Shown here: one piece after another, positions 41,923-52,852 of the stretch
How the letters are laid out: each line of letters opens with the position of its first letter
Numbering within the stretch: the stretch's first letter is position 1
Source of the DNA: an uncultured Pelagibacteraceae bacterium
GTDB lineage: Bacteria; Pseudomonadota; Alphaproteobacteria; Pelagibacterales; Pelagibacteraceae
Direction: 5' to 3'
Assembly: GCA_902596375.1 (NCBI GenBank)
Contig: CACJTU010000002.1
Coordinates: forward strand, 1 to 64,000
DNA: 64,000 bases
The notes under the pieces: model-generated
What the model was told of the DNA's origin: nothing
Seen by the model: only the letters and a program-made list of their open reading frames with translations
The model's database searches: none
Position numbers and translations under genes: made by a program

Positions 41923-43081
41923 AAATTTAAATTTAAATTTTGGCCCTCAGCATCCTGCAGCTCATGGCGTTCTCAGATTAATCCTAGAGCTAGATGGTGA
42001 AGTGGTTGAAAAAGCGGATCCTCACATCGGTTTACTTCATAGAGGAACAGAAAAGCTCATTGAAAATAAAACTTATATGCAGGCAGTTCCTTATTTTGAT
42101 CGTTTAGATTATGTAGCACCGATGAATCAGGAACATGCTTTTGCACTAGCTGTTGAAAAAATACTTAAAATAGATGTACCAATTAGAGCGCAATATATAA
42201 GAGTTATATTTTGTGAGATTGGGAGAATCTTAAGTCACATTTTAAATGTTACAACACAAGCTCTTGATGTAGGAGCATTAACACCTTCACTTTGGGGTTT
42301 TGAGGAAAGGGAAACTCTAATGACATTTTATGAGAGAGCTTCAGGATCAAGACTTCATGCAAATTATTTCAGAGCAGGAGGTGTTCATCAAGATTTGCCA
42401 AAAGGTTTAGAAGAAGATATTGCAAAATTTTGTGAAACGTTTCCGAAAATAATTAACGATTTAGAAAGCTTACTAACTGATAATAGAATTTTTAAACAAA
42501 GAAATGTCGATATAGGAGTAGTCACAAAAGAAGATGCCTTAGATTATTCTTTTTCAGGAGTTATGATTAGAGGCTCAGGTGTTCCATGGGATTTAAGAAA
42601 ATCTCAACCTTATGACTGTTATGAAAGTTTAGACTTTAAAATTCCAGTTGGAAAAAATGGAGATTGTTATGACAGATATTTATGCAGAATTGAAGAAATG
42701 AAAGAAAGTGTTTCAATTATCAAACAATGTCTAGCTAAAATGGAAAAGGGACCGATTAAATCATTAGATGGCAAGATTAGCCCACCACCAAAGGCAGAAA
42801 TCAAACAATCAATGGAAGCTTTAATACATCATTTTAAACTTTTTACGGAAGGTTATAGGGTGCCAAAAGATGAAATTTATACTGCTGTTGAAGCGCCAAA
42901 AGGAGAATTTGGTGTTTACTTAATTTCTGATGGATCAAGCAAACCTTACAAATGTAAAATAAGAGCACCGGGATTTTCACATTTACAATCAATGGATTAT
43001 CTAATCAAAGGTCACATGCTAGCTGATGTTCCTGCGGTATTAGGTTCTTTAGATATCGTTTTTGGTGAGGTAGACAGATGA
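41906..43081 (+). CDS. nuoD: NADH-quinone oxidoreductase subunit D
   Basis: The 49-kDa-type subunit, 391 residues, which forms the quinone pocket with NuoB. Conserved landmarks are [14 protein letters not shown] at the N-terminus, [12 protein letters not shown] and the C-terminal [12 protein letters not shown] start at the ATG at 41906, which gives the canonical N-terminus; an in-frame extension to 41828 lies wholly in nuoC. It overlaps nuoE by 4 bases. Confidence 0.96.
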   Translation: MTKKIKNLNLNFGPQHPAAHGVLRLILELDGEVVEKADPHIGLLHRGTEKLIENKTYMQAVPYFDRLDYVAPMNQEHAFALAVEKILKIDVPIRAQYIRVIFCEIGRILSHILNVTTQALDVGALTPSLWGFEERETLMTFYERASGSRLHANYFRAGGVHQDLPKGLEEDIAKFCETFPKIINDLESLLTDNRIFKQRNVDIGVVTKEDALDYSFSGVMIRGSGVPWDLRKSQPYDCYESLDFKIPVGKNGDCYDRYLCRIEEMKESVSIIKQCLAKMEKGPIKSLDGKISPPPKAEIKQSMEALIHHFKLFTEGYRVPKDEIYTAVEAPKGEFGVYLISDGSSKPYKCKIRAPGFSHLQSMDYLIKGHMLADVPAVLGSLDIVFGEVDR

Positions 43082-43686
43082 GTTTAAGAAGACCAGCAAA
43101 AGATCAACCAGAAAGTTTTGAATTTAATGCTTCATCACTAGAGGCAGCAAATGTTATTGTTGCAAAATACCCTGAGGGTAAACAGCAAAGTGCTGTTATG
43201 GCCTTGCTTTATATTGCCCAAAAGCAAAATAATAATTGGATACCATTAGCTGCAATGAAGTACATCGCTAAGTTTTTAGATATGCCTTATATTAAAGTTT
43301 ATGAAGTAGCTACTTTCTACACAATGTATAATTTGTCACCTGTTGGCAAATACTTTGTTCAAGTATGTACCACAACACCTTGCATGATAAGAGGCGCAAA
43401 TCAATTAGTTGAAGCTTGTAAGGAAAAGATTTCTGAAAACGAGTGTGAATTATCAGATGACAAAAGCTGTTCTTGGATGGAAGTTGAATGTTTAGGCGCA
43501 TGTGTAAATGCTCCAATGATGCAAATTAATGATGACTATTACGAAGATTTAGATAAACAAAAAACTTTGGATATTTTAGATAAAATTTTAAATGGAGAAA
43601 CTCCAAAACCTGGTTCGTACAGAGGAAGAGTAAATAATGAACCAGAAAATAACAGAAAAACCTTAATGGATTTAAAAAATGCTTAA
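43078..43686 (+). CDS. nuoE: NADH-quinone oxidoreductase subunit E
   Basis: The 24-kDa-type subunit, 202 residues, with a thioredoxin-like [2Fe-2S] domain. The ligands are C97 and C102 (VCTTTPC) and C138 and C142 (CLGAC). An N-terminal helical domain with [14 protein letters not shown] is typical. A C-terminal tail of about 35 residues ending [10 protein letters not shown] extends past the core, as seen in alphaproteobacteria. It overlaps nuoF by 8 bases. Confidence 0.96.
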   Translation: MSLRRPAKDQPESFEFNASSLEAANVIVAKYPEGKQQSAVMALLYIAQKQNNNWIPLAAMKYIAKFLDMPYIKVYEVATFYTMYNLSPVGKYFVQVCTTTPCMIRGANQLVEACKEKISENECELSDDKSCSWMEVECLGACVNAPMMQINDDYYEDLDKQKTLDILDKILNGETPKPGSYRGRVNNEPENNRKTLMDLKNA

Positions 43687-45010
43687 AGATCAAGATAGAA
43701 TTTTTCAAAATTTATATAATGATAAAGGTTCAGATGTATCTTCATCACAAGAGAGAGGTGATTGGGTAAATACAAAAGAAATTACGGACAAAGGAAGAGA
43801 CTGGATAATTAATGAAATTAAAGAATCTCAATTAAGAGGTCGAGGTGGGGCAGGATTTCCTACTGGTTTAAAATGGTCATTTGCGCCAAAAGAAGTTGGA
43901 TCTAGACCACATTACCTAGTCATTAATGGCGATGAGTCTGAACCAGGTACTTGTAAAGATAGAGATATTTTAAGATTTGAACCTCACAAGTTAATAGAAG
44001 GTTGTTTAATAGCATCTTATGCAGTGCAAGCACATGTTTGTTATATTTACATAAGAGGAGAATATTTTGTTGATGGTCAAAAACTTCAAGCAGCAATAGA
44101 TGAAGCTTATCAAAAAAAATTGTTAGGAAAAAATGCAGCTGGTACTGGATGGGATTTAGATATTTATATTCATTATGGAGCTGGTGCATATATCTGTGGT
44201 GAAGAGACCGCACTGCTTGAAAGTTTAGAAGGTAAAAAAGGCCAACCTAGATTAAAACCACCTTTCCCAGCTTTGATAGGTTTATATGGATGTCCTACAA
44301 TAATAAATAATGTAGAAACAATTGCGGTAGTTCCAACTATTTTAAGAAGAGGAGCCAAATGGTTTGCATCTTTAGGAAGAGAAAAAAATACTGGAACAAA
44401 AATTTTCTGTATTTCAGGAAATGTTAATAATCCATGTAATGTTGAGGAAGAAATGAGTATTCCTTTAAAAGAATTAATCGAAGAACATGCAGGTGGAGTA
44501 ATTGGTGGTTGGGAAAATTTACAAGCTGTAATTCCTGGAGGTTCTTCAATGCCATTAATACCTAAAGAAAGATGTGAAACTTTAAAAATGGACTTTGATG
44601 CATGTGTTGAAGAAAAAAGTGGACTTGGAACAGCAGGTATTGTGGTTATTAACAAAGATCAGGACATAATTAAATGTATGGCAAGGATCGCAAGATTTTA
44701 TAAACATGAGAGTTGTGGTCAATGTACACCTTGTAGAGAAGGTTCTGGATGGATGTGGAGAATGCTTGAGAGAATGGCAAAAGGAGACGCAACCAAAGAT
44801 GAGGTGGACATGCTAGGAGATGTTACAAATCAAATAGCAGGACACACTATTTGTGCATTTGGGGAAGGTTCATCCTGGCCAGTTCAAGGATTACTTAGAC
44901 ATTTTAAAAAAGAAATTGAGAAAAGAAATAATTTGGATCCTATTGTTCAAAAGAAAAACAATATTCCTTATTTAGTAGATCAACATTTATTAGATAAAAA
45001 AAATGCTTAA
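43679..45010 (+). CDS. nuoF: NADH-quinone oxidoreductase subunit F
   Basis: The 51-kDa-type subunit, 443 residues, which binds NADH and [19 protein letters not shown] is the NADH-binding glycine loop, [17 protein letters not shown] contacts FMN, and [19 protein letters not shown] is also diagnostic. The N3 [4Fe-4S] cluster ligands are in [12 protein letters not shown] and HTICAFGEG. It begins the electron chain passing to NuoE and NuoG. It overlaps nuoG by 8 bases. Confidence 0.97.
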   Translation: MLKDQDRIFQNLYNDKGSDVSSSQERGDWVNTKEITDKGRDWIINEIKESQLRGRGGAGFPTGLKWSFAPKEVGSRPHYLVINGDESEPGTCKDRDILRFEPHKLIEGCLIASYAVQAHVCYIYIRGEYFVDGQKLQAAIDEAYQKKLLGKNAAGTGWDLDIYIHYGAGAYICGEETALLESLEGKKGQPRLKPPFPALIGLYGCPTIINNVETIAVVPTILRRGAKWFASLGREKNTGTKIFCISGNVNNPCNVEEEMSIPLKELIEEHAGGVIGGWENLQAVIPGGSSMPLIPKERCETLKMDFDACVEEKSGLGTAGIVVINKDQDIIKCMARIARFYKHESCGQCTPCREGSGWMWRMLERMAKGDATKDEVDMLGDVTNQIAGHTICAFGEGSSWPVQGLLRHFKKEIEKRNNLDPIVQKKNNIPYLVDQHLLDKKNA

Positions 45011-47030
45011 ATTAAAAGTAAATGAAGTCGAAGTTGAAGTTGATGAAGGTTTAACTGTCCTTCAAGCTTGTGAAAAAGCTGGAGTGGAAATTCCAAGATT
45101 TTGTTACCATGAAAAGTTATCAATAGCAGGTAACTGCAGAATGTGTTTAGTTGAAATGGAAAAATCTCCTAAACCAATTGCTTCATGTGCTATGCCAGCT
45201 GCTGAGGGTATGAATATCAAAACAAATACTGCTTTAGTAGAAAAAGCTCGTAAGGGTGTAATGGAATTTTTGTTAGCTAATCATCCTTTAGATTGTCCAG
45301 TATGTGATCAAGGTGGTGAATGTGATCTTCAAGATCAATCAATGTACTATGGGGTAGACAAATCAAGATTTAAAGAAAATAAAAGAGCTGTTCCTGAAAA
45401 AAATATGGGACCATTGATTAAAACTCAAATGACAAGATGTATTCACTGTACGAGATGTGTGAGATTTGCAACAGAAGTTGCGGGAGTTCCAGAGCTTGGT
45501 GCTATTGGAAGAGGTGAAGATATGCAAATTACAACTTATCTAGAGCAATCAATGCAATCTGAATTGTCTGCTAACGTTGTAGATTTATGTCCTGTAGGGG
45601 CCCTAACATCAAAACCTTATGTATTTGAAGCTAGACCATGGGAACTAAAGAAAACTGAAACAATTGATGTAATGGATGCAATTGGATCAAATGTAAGAGT
45701 AGATACATATGATTGGGAAGTCAAAAGAGTACTTCCAATTATAAATGAAGATATTAATGAGGAATGGATCTCAGACAAAACTAGATATGCTTGTGATGGT
45801 CTTCTACATCAAAGATTAGATGCTCCATTTATTAAATACAACGGCAAGTTTGAAAAAGCCTCATGGAATGAAGTGTATAAAATTATTAAATCTAAATTTG
45901 AAAACACATCAAAAGAAAAAATATGTGGTTTTGTTGGAGATTTAACTAATATGGAGACCAGTTATATCTTTAAAGAATTTTTTGATCGAACAATTGATAC
46001 TAAAAATTACGAGTCAAGATCTGATAACAGATTTATAAATAATTCAAAAAGAGAGAACTATTTATTTAATTCTTCTATAAATGGAATTGAAGAAGCAGAT
46101 TTAATTTTTATAGCAGGCGCAAACCCTAGATATGAAGCAACTATTTTAAATGCTAGAATTAGAAAAGCTTACTTAAGCAACAATACAAAAATAATTTCAC
46201 TTAATGATGTTGGTGATTTAACTTATCCTTATCAAAGTTTAGATGGTCAAACTCAAACTTTAAATAATATTCTTGAAGGAAATCATGATATATCTAAAGA
46301 AATTGTTAATTCAAAAAAACCAATGATTATTATTGGTGAGTCTCTGCTTAGATTGAAATCTTCAGAATTTTTATTTAATAAAACAAAAGAATTTTTATCA
46401 AAAAATAATAAAATTTCTGATGAATGGAACTCTTTAAACATTTTATCAACCGATGCAGCATCAGTAGGAAATTTTGATCTTGGAATAATTAATAATGAAA
46501 ATAATTTAATAAGTGATTTAAAAGAGCATAAATTTGATATTGTTTATCTTATAGGTCAAGACAATTTAGAATTTGATAAAAGAAATGAATTCATAATTTA
46601 TCAAGGTAGCCATGGTGACAGAGGTGCTGAGTCTGCAGATATTATTTTACCAGGCGCTGCTTATACTGAACAAGACGGACATTTCACTAATTTAGAAGGA
46701 AAAATTCAAAAAGCCTTCAAAGCATCATATCCACCAGGTGAGGCAAAAGAAGATTGGCAAATAATTAATGAACTTGCTGAATTTATGAATAATAGAAAAT
46801 TATTTAATGACAAAGATGAATTAGAAAGCAGCATGTTTAATTATTTAAATTTACAAAAGGAAAAACAAGTAAATGACATTAATAATTCTACAAATGAGTT
46901 TCAAAATGAAATTTTAACAATCAAAGTAAAAGACTATTATTTTTCAAATGTTATTGCCAGATCATCAAAAACAATGGTTGAATGCAATAACTCAAAATTA
47001 AATCTAAAATCAACAGGTACAGAAGGTTAA
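45003..47030 (+). CDS. nuoG: NADH-quinone oxidoreductase subunit G
   Basis: The 75-kDa-type subunit, 675 residues, with an N-terminal [2Fe-2S] domain (C34, C45, C48, C62), a His/Cys3 cluster site in [17 protein letters not shown], and a [4Fe-4S] site in [10 protein letters not shown] with VDLCPVGAL. The C-terminal molybdopterin-oxidoreductase-like domain is inactive in this family. It is shorter than E. coli NuoG and of the mitochondrial/alphaproteobacterial size. The C-terminal half diverges more and is Asn/Lys-rich. Confidence 0.96.
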   Translation: MLKLKVNEVEVEVDEGLTVLQACEKAGVEIPRFCYHEKLSIAGNCRMCLVEMEKSPKPIASCAMPAAEGMNIKTNTALVEKARKGVMEFLLANHPLDCPVCDQGGECDLQDQSMYYGVDKSRFKENKRAVPEKNMGPLIKTQMTRCIHCTRCVRFATEVAGVPELGAIGRGEDMQITTYLEQSMQSELSANVVDLCPVGALTSKPYVFEARPWELKKTETIDVMDAIGSNVRVDTYDWEVKRVLPIINEDINEEWISDKTRYACDGLLHQRLDAPFIKYNGKFEKASWNEVYKIIKSKFENTSKEKICGFVGDLTNMETSYIFKEFFDRTIDTKNYESRSDNRFINNSKRENYLFNSSINGIEEADLIFIAGANPRYEATILNARIRKAYLSNNTKIISLNDVGDLTYPYQSLDGQTQTLNNILEGNHDISKEIVNSKKPMIIIGESLLRLKSSEFLFNKTKEFLSKNNKISDEWNSLNILSTDAASVGNFDLGIINNENNLISDLKEHKFDIVYLIGQDNLEFDKRNEFIIYQGSHGDRGAESADIILPGAAYTEQDGHFTNLEGKIQKAFKASYPPGEAKEDWQIINELAEFMNNRKLFNDKDELESSMFNYLNLQKEKQVNDINNSTNEFQNEILTIKVKDYYFSNVIARSSKTMVECNNSKLNLKSTGTEG

Positions 47031-47031
47031 T

Positions 47032-48033
47032 ATGGAATACTTGAACATAGTTTTTCAAGAAGTTTATAAGATTTTATTCTTACTAATTCCAGTTCTTGTT
47101 TCTGTAGCAATGATTGTTTGGCTTGATAGAAGAGTTTGGGCTTTTGTTCAAAAAAGGCAAGGACCCAACGTTGTTGGTCCATTTGGTTTATTACAATCTT
47201 TAGCTGATGCTTTAAAATATATATTCAAAGAAATCATTATTCCATCTAGCTCAAATAAAGTAATTTTTATACTAGCTCCTATAGTCACGATGACTTTAGC
47301 TTTGATCGCATGGGCTGTAATTCCATTTAGCGCAACTCAGGTTTTGGCTGATATTAATGTTGGAATTCTTTACTTATTTGCTGTTTCTTCACTAGGTGTT
47401 TATGGAATAATAATGGGTGGATGGGCATCAAATTCCAAGTATCCTTTTCTTGGAGCAATTCGTTCTGCTGCTCAAATGGTGTCCTATGAGGTTTCAATTG
47501 GTGTAATAATTATCAATGTTTTACTTTGTGTTGGTTCATTGAATTTAAACGATATTGTTATTGCTCAACAAAATATGTGGTTTGTAATTCCATTATTCCC
47601 AATGTTTGTAATATTTTTTATTTCTGCTTTAGCTGAAACGAATAGACCTCCTTTTGATTTACCTGAGGCAGAAGCAGAGTTGGTTGCCGGTTATCAAACA
47701 GAATATTCAGGAATGATGTATGCAATGTTTTGGTTGGGTGAGTATGCAAATATTTTATTGATGTGTGCAATGGGAGCAATATTATTTTTAGGTGGCTGGA
47801 TGTCCCCAATTGATATTTATCCATTTACGTTAGTGCCAGGTGCAATATGGTTAATATTAAAAATTTTACTTTTATTTATTCTTTTTGCTTTAGTTAAGGC
47901 GATAGTACCTAGATATAGATATGACCAGTTAATGAGACTTGGTTGGAAAGTTTTTCTTCCTCTTTCTTTAATTTGGGTGGTATTAACAGCTAGCTATTTG
48001 TTTTATTTTAATCTTTTACCTGTGAATCAATAA
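47032..48033 (+). CDS. nuoH: NADH-quinone oxidoreductase subunit H
   Basis: Membrane subunit of 333 residues with about eight helices, forming the quinone entry site at the arm junction. [20 protein letters not shown] and the acidic loop [20 protein letters not shown] with GYQTEYSG are hallmarks. It starts 1 base after the nuoG stop and shares a base with nuoI. Confidence 0.97.
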   Translation: MEYLNIVFQEVYKILFLLIPVLVSVAMIVWLDRRVWAFVQKRQGPNVVGPFGLLQSLADALKYIFKEIIIPSSSNKVIFILAPIVTMTLALIAWAVIPFSATQVLADINVGILYLFAVSSLGVYGIIMGGWASNSKYPFLGAIRSAAQMVSYEVSIGVIIINVLLCVGSLNLNDIVIAQQNMWFVIPLFPMFVIFFISALAETNRPPFDLPEAEAELVAGYQTEYSGMMYAMFWLGEYANILLMCAMGAILFLGGWMSPIDIYPFTLVPGAIWLILKILLLFILFALVKAIVPRYRYDQLMRLGWKVFLPLSLIWVVLTASYLFYFNLLPVNQ

Positions 48034-48518
48034 TGAAGATATCAAGATTTTTTAAAACTATATTGATGACAGACTTCATTGGTGGTTTGTTAATTGCTAT
48101 AAAAGAATTATTTAAATCAAAAAAAACAATTAATTACCCATTTGAAAAAGGTAAAATTAGTCCCCGTTTTAGAGGTGAGCATGCTTTGAGAAGATATCCA
48201 AACGGAGAAGAAAGATGTATTGCTTGTAAATTATGTGAAGCAGTTTGCCCTGCACAGGCAATAACAATCGAGTCAGCTGAAAGAGAAGATGGAAGTAGAA
48301 AAACAACACGTTACGATATTGATATGATGAAGTGTATTTATTGCGGTTTATGTGAAGAATCTTGTCCAGTAGATGCAATAGTACAAGGTCCAAATTTTGA
48401 GTTTTCAACGGAAACAAGAGAAGAACTTTATTACACTAAAGAAAAGTTATTAGATAATGGTGATAGATGGGAGAATGTTTTGGAGGCCAATATTAAAGCT
48501 GACAATATTCATAGATAA
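48033..48518 (+). CDS. nuoI: NADH-quinone oxidoreductase subunit I
   Basis: A 161-residue ferredoxin-like subunit with two [4Fe-4S] motifs, [14 protein letters not shown] and [15 protein letters not shown], housing clusters N6a and N6b between NuoG and NuoB. An N-terminal amphipathic segment anchors it to the membrane arm; [18 protein letters not shown] precedes the first cluster. It is joined to nuoH by a one-base overlap (TAATG). Confidence 0.97.
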   Translation: MKISRFFKTILMTDFIGGLLIAIKELFKSKKTINYPFEKGKISPRFRGEHALRRYPNGEERCIACKLCEAVCPAQAITIESAEREDGSRKTTRYDIDMMKCIYCGLCEESCPVDAIVQGPNFEFSTETREELYYTKEKLLDNGDRWENVLEANIKADNIHR

Positions 48519-48520
48519 AA

Positions 48521-49153
48521 ATGATTGCACACGCTATTTTTTTTTATACATTTTCTATAATTGCTGTCGTTTCAGCTATAATGGTAACAGCTTCTAAAAA
48601 TACTGTTCACTCGGTATTTTTCTTAATTCTTGATTTCATAAGTATCTCTTGTCTTTTCATAATGATTGGTGCTGAATTTTTGGGAATGATAATGCTAATT
48701 GTTTATGTTGGTGCTGTAGCAGTTTTATTTTTGTTTGTTGTTATGATGTTAAACGTAGCTCAACAAAAAAATCAATGGTTTGCAGGTCAATCAACCTCTA
48801 AACACATTCCAGTTGGTTTAATTATAAGCACATTAATTTTCTTTGAAATTATAATTGTGATAGGTGGCTGGAAATATAAACCTGAAATTTTTGATATTAA
48901 CAATTCACTTGCTAATACGAGTGTAAGCAACACTCATTCATTGGGCCAAATTTTATACACTGATTATATTCATGTTTTTCAAATAAGTGGAATGATCCTA
49001 CTCGTAGCTATGATTGGAGCCATAGTATTAACTTTTAGACAAAGATTTGGAGTCAAAAGACAAAGTTATATCAAACAAATTTCTAGAGAAAGAGTAGAAG
49101 GTGTTGAAGTGTTAGAAGTTCAGAGTAACAAGGGAGTTAAAATAGATGATTGA
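48521..49153 (+). CDS. nuoJ: NADH-quinone oxidoreductase subunit J
   Basis: Membrane subunit of 210 residues with five helices. The broken-helix region [25 protein letters not shown] (about 52-76, interrupted here by family variation) is characteristic and includes the pi-bulge tyrosine. The tail after the last helix ([20 protein letters not shown]) is longer than in E. coli, as in other alphaproteobacteria. It overlaps nuoK by 8 bases. Confidence 0.95.
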   Translation: MIAHAIFFYTFSIIAVVSAIMVTASKNTVHSVFFLILDFISISCLFIMIGAEFLGMIMLIVYVGAVAVLFLFVVMMLNVAQQKNQWFAGQSTSKHIPVGLIISTLIFFEIIIVIGGWKYKPEIFDINNSLANTSVSNTHSLGQILYTDYIHVFQISGMILLVAMIGAIVLTFRQRFGVKRQSYIKQISRERVEGVEVLEVQSNKGVKIDD

Positions 49154-49457
49154 TATAGGTTTAGGACATTATTTGACTTTAGGTGCTGTTATTTTCTCAA
49201 TTGGAGTAATTGGTATTTTTCTTAATAGAAAGAACATCATTGTTATATTAATGAGTATTGAACTGATATTACTTGCAGTAAATATCAACTTAGTTGCTTT
49301 TTCTATTTATTTGGGAGATTTGGCAGGACAAGTCTTTACTTTATTTATTCTCACTGTTGCAGCAGCAGAAGCGGCCATAGGATTAGCAATCATTGTTGTA
49401 TATTTCAGAAACTCAGGAACAATACGAGTTGAAGAAATAGATAAGTTAAAAGGATAA
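49146..49457 (+). CDS. nuoK: NADH-quinone oxidoreductase subunit K
   Basis: Small three-helix membrane subunit of 103 residues. The proton-path glutamates are in [13 protein letters not shown] and [11 protein letters not shown]. It begins with a hydrophobic helix ([21 protein letters not shown]) and ends in a short charged tail. It lies between nuoJ (8-base overlap) and nuoL (2-base gap). Confidence 0.96.
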   Translation: MIDIGLGHYLTLGAVIFSIGVIGIFLNRKNIIVILMSIELILLAVNINLVAFSIYLGDLAGQVFTLFILTVAAAEAAIGLAIIVVYFRNSGTIRVEEIDKLKG

Positions 49458-49459
49458 CC

Positions 49460-51370
49460 ATGGAACTATCAATTATATTCCTTCCATTTATTGCTTCAAT
49501 TATATCAGGTTTTTTTGGCAGATATATCGGTGATAGAAATTCTGAAATAGTAACAAGTCTTCTAGTTTCAATTTCTGCACTCTTATCAATTTATGTTCTT
49601 TATCAAGTAATCGTAAACCAATACGAAGAAAATATTGTTATAGCCACCTGGATAAGCTCAGGTTCACTTGATGTAAATTGGTCGATGTTAATTGATCCTT
49701 TGTCAGCAGTGATGTTAGTAGTTGTAACATCCATATCTGCCTTAGTACACATCTATTCAATTGGTTACATGTCTCATGATCCCCATAAACCAAGATTTAT
49801 GGCTTATTTATCATTATTCACATTTGCAATGTTGATGCTTGTAACATCAGATAATTTTATTCAACTATTTTTTGGCTGGGAAGGTGTTGGTCTTTGTTCT
49901 TATTTCTTAATTGGCTTTTGGTTTAAAAAAGAAAGCGCAAATGCTGCAGCGATAAAAGCATTTGTTGTAAACAGAGTTGGTGACTTTGGTTTTGCTCTAG
50001 GAATTTTTTTAATATTTTATTTATTTGGAACTGTTAATTATTCAGAAGTTTTTCAACAAATTCCAACAGTTGTAGATAAAAATTTATCCTTTTTAGGTTT
50101 TGAAGTTAAAGCAATAGATTTAATTTGTTTACTTTTATTCATTGGAGCAATGGGTAAATCTGCGCAGATATTACTGCATACATGGTTACCTGATGCTATG
50201 GAAGGTCCAACACCTGTTTCTGCATTAATTCATGCTGCAACGATGGTAACAGCTGGTGTTTTTTTAGTAGTAAGATGCTCTCCAATTTATGAATATTCAC
50301 CATTTATATTAAATTTTATAACTATCGTTGGTATGAGTACTGCATTTTTTGCTGCAACTGTTGCTCTAGTTCAAACAGATATAAAAAAAATTATTGCTTA
50401 CTCTACATGTAGCCAACTTGGTTATATGTTTTTTGCAGCTGGAGTAGGTGCATACAATGTTGCTATGTTTCACTTATTTACTCACGCATTTTTTAAAGCT
50501 TTATTATTTTTAGGATCTGGTTCAGTAATTCATGCATTTAAAGATGAGCAAAATATAAATAATATGGGAGGTGTATGGAAAAAGTTACCATATACTTATG
50601 CTTTAATGATAATAGGAACGCTTGCTTTGACAGGTTTTCCATTTTTATCAGGATTTTATTCTAAAGATGCAATTATAGAATTTGCGTATTTAAAAGGTAA
50701 TACTACTGGTTATTATGCAGCTGGCATTGGAATAATTACAGCATTTTTAACATCTATTTATTCATGGAGATTGATATTTAAAACTTTCCATGGTGAGTAC
50801 AATAACAAAGAGATCAAGATAGAAGAAACACACGAGTCTCCATTAGTTATGCTTGTTCCATTATTTATTCTTTCAATAGGAGCTGTATTTGCTGGTTTTC
50901 TATTTAAAGGGCTATTTATTGGCCATGGTGAGAATTTATTCTGGGCAGAGTCTATTAAGTTTTTAGTGCCTTTGAGTACTGAGCACCCACCTTTATGGTT
51001 TTTACTTTTAACACCGTGTTTGGTTTTATTATCTATTCCAATTGCTTATTACTTATTTGTTAAGAACAAAGAATTACCTTACTCAATAGCTTCAATGAAC
51101 AAACCTTTGTATAATTTTTTAGTAAATAAATGGTACTTTGATGAGTTATATGACGTATTGTTTATTAAATCTTCAAAAAAACTAGGTTTATTTTTATGGA
51201 AATTTTGTGATGGAACCATAATTGATGGTTTTGGTCCTGATGGAATTTCTTCTTTTATAAAAAAATGTTCAATTAAAGCAACTAAATTTCAAAGTGGTTT
51301 TATCTATCAATATGCATTTGTAATGTTATTAGGTTTCTCTGCTTTACTAACTTTTTTAATAGTTAAATAA
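49460..51370 (+). CDS. nuoL: NADH-quinone oxidoreductase subunit L
   Basis: Antiporter-like subunit of 636 residues with about 16 helices including the C-terminal lateral helix. Conserved parts are the FFGWEGVGLCSYFLIGFWF region with the channel Glu, GKSAQILLHTWLPDAMEGPT, and IKKIIAYSTCSQLGYMF. It is the terminal proton-pumping subunit. The stop shares a base with the nuoM ATG. Confidence 0.97.
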   Translation: MELSIIFLPFIASIISGFFGRYIGDRNSEIVTSLLVSISALLSIYVLYQVIVNQYEENIVIATWISSGSLDVNWSMLIDPLSAVMLVVVTSISALVHIYSIGYMSHDPHKPRFMAYLSLFTFAMLMLVTSDNFIQLFFGWEGVGLCSYFLIGFWFKKESANAAAIKAFVVNRVGDFGFALGIFLIFYLFGTVNYSEVFQQIPTVVDKNLSFLGFEVKAIDLICLLLFIGAMGKSAQILLHTWLPDAMEGPTPVSALIHAATMVTAGVFLVVRCSPIYEYSPFILNFITIVGMSTAFFAATVALVQTDIKKIIAYSTCSQLGYMFFAAGVGAYNVAMFHLFTHAFFKALLFLGSGSVIHAFKDEQNINNMGGVWKKLPYTYALMIIGTLALTGFPFLSGFYSKDAIIEFAYLKGNTTGYYAAGIGIITAFLTSIYSWRLIFKTFHGEYNNKEIKIEETHESPLVMLVPLFILSIGAVFAGFLFKGLFIGHGENLFWAESIKFLVPLSTEHPPLWFLLLTPCLVLLSIPIAYYLFVKNKELPYSIASMNKPLYNFLVNKWYFDELYDVLFIKSSKKLGLFLWKFCDGTIIDGFGPDGISSFIKKCSIKATKFQSGFIYQYAFVMLLGFSALLTFLIVK

Positions 51371-52851
51371 TGAATTTTCCTATTCTTTCATCTTTAATAT
51401 TATTGCCAATAGTTGGTGCTTTATTTTTATTTTTTACTAAAGATAAAGAGGGAAATAATTCAACTGCTAAATATGTTGCTTTATTTACAACTGTAGTAAA
51501 TTTTTTAATTTCGATTTATTTGTGGATTTCTTTTGATCAATCAACATCTAGTTTTCAGTTTGTAGAAGATAGAGTATGGATTGAAGGATTTATTAATTAT
51601 AAAGTTGGAGTAGATGGTATTTCAATTTTATTTATTATTTTAACTACATTTATAACTCCCATTTGTATTATATCTGTAAATAATTCAGTCAAAAATAGAT
51701 TAAGAGATTTTTTAATTGCAATTCTAATCATGGAAAGTTTCATGATAGGTGTTTTCTGTGCACTTGATTTAGTTGTATTCTATTTATTTTTTGAAGCTGG
51801 CTTAATTCCAATGTTTTTAATTATTGGTATTTGGGGAGGTGAAAGAAGAGTTTATTCAGCATTCAAATTCTTTTTATACACACTGTTAGGATCTGTTTTG
51901 ATGTTAGTTGCAATAATTTCAATTTATTGGATTACAGGAACAACTGACGTAGTTCAACTTTACGAAATTGGTATTGATGTTAAATATCAAAATCTTTTGT
52001 GGTTAGCATTTTTTAGCTCATTTGCTGTTAAAACACCTATGTGGCCAGTTCATACATGGTTACCCGATGCACATGTTGAGGCTCCTACTGCTGGATCTGT
52101 TTTGTTAGCTGCTATATTATTAAAGATGGCTGGATATGGTTTTATTAGATTTTCTTTAGGCCTTTTCCCAATTGCATCAGAGGTGTTTACTCCATTAATT
52201 TACACCTTGAGTGTTATAGCAATCATATTTACCTCACTGATAGCTTTAATGCAGGAAGATATGAAAAAATTAATTGCTTATTCATCAGTTGCGCATATGG
52301 GTTTTGTAACTTTAGGTATATTCACTTTGCAACAGCAGGGAATTGAAGGAAGTATAATTCAAATGATTAGCCACGGATTAGTTTCAGCAGCATTATTTTT
52401 AACTGTTGGTGTAGTTTATGACAGAATGCATTCTAGATTAATAAGTACATATGGAGGACTAGTTTCTGTAATTCCAAAGTATTCAATATTGTTTATGTTA
52501 TTTGCTTTGGCATCTCTAGGTTTACCTGGAACCAGTGGTTTCATCGGTGAGTTTTTAATATTAATGGGAGCTTTTAAAGATAATTTTTTAGTGGCAGTTA
52601 TAGCAAGTATTGGGGTGATTTTAGGAGCTGCATACATGTTGTGGCTTTATAAAAGAGTAATATTTGGAAAATTAATAAACAAAGATCTTAAAACAATTTT
52701 AGATTTAAATAGATCTGAATACTTTATATTAAGTTGTTTAGCTGCACCAATCTTATTTTTTGGTTTTTATCCTGATCCATTAATAAACACTATTGAAGTT
52801 TCTGTGACTGACCTAATTAATATGCATAACACAAATATAGCTAGTAAATAA
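51370..52851 (+). CDS. nuoM: NADH-quinone oxidoreductase subunit M
   Basis: Antiporter-like subunit of 493 residues with about 14 helices. Signatures are FEAGLIPMFLIIGIWGG, VKTPMWPVHTWLPDAHVEAP with GSVLLAAILLKMAGYG, and MKKLIAYSSVAHMGFV. It pumps protons between NuoL and NuoN. Confidence 0.97.
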   Translation: MNFPILSSLILLPIVGALFLFFTKDKEGNNSTAKYVALFTTVVNFLISIYLWISFDQSTSSFQFVEDRVWIEGFINYKVGVDGISILFIILTTFITPICIISVNNSVKNRLRDFLIAILIMESFMIGVFCALDLVVFYLFFEAGLIPMFLIIGIWGGERRVYSAFKFFLYTLLGSVLMLVAIISIYWITGTTDVVQLYEIGIDVKYQNLLWLAFFSSFAVKTPMWPVHTWLPDAHVEAPTAGSVLLAAILLKMAGYGFIRFSLGLFPIASEVFTPLIYTLSVIAIIFTSLIALMQEDMKKLIAYSSVAHMGFVTLGIFTLQQQGIEGSIIQMISHGLVSAALFLTVGVVYDRMHSRLISTYGGLVSVIPKYSILFMLFALASLGLPGTSGFIGEFLILMGAFKDNFLVAVIASIGVILGAAYMLWLYKRVIFGKLINKDLKTILDLNRSEYFILSCLAAPILFFGFYPDPLINTIEVSVTDLINMHNTNIASK

Positions 52852-52852
52852 T

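Noticed and set aside
44173-44655. 160-codon reverse frame inside nuoF
   Set aside because: Antisense shadow without recognisable features.
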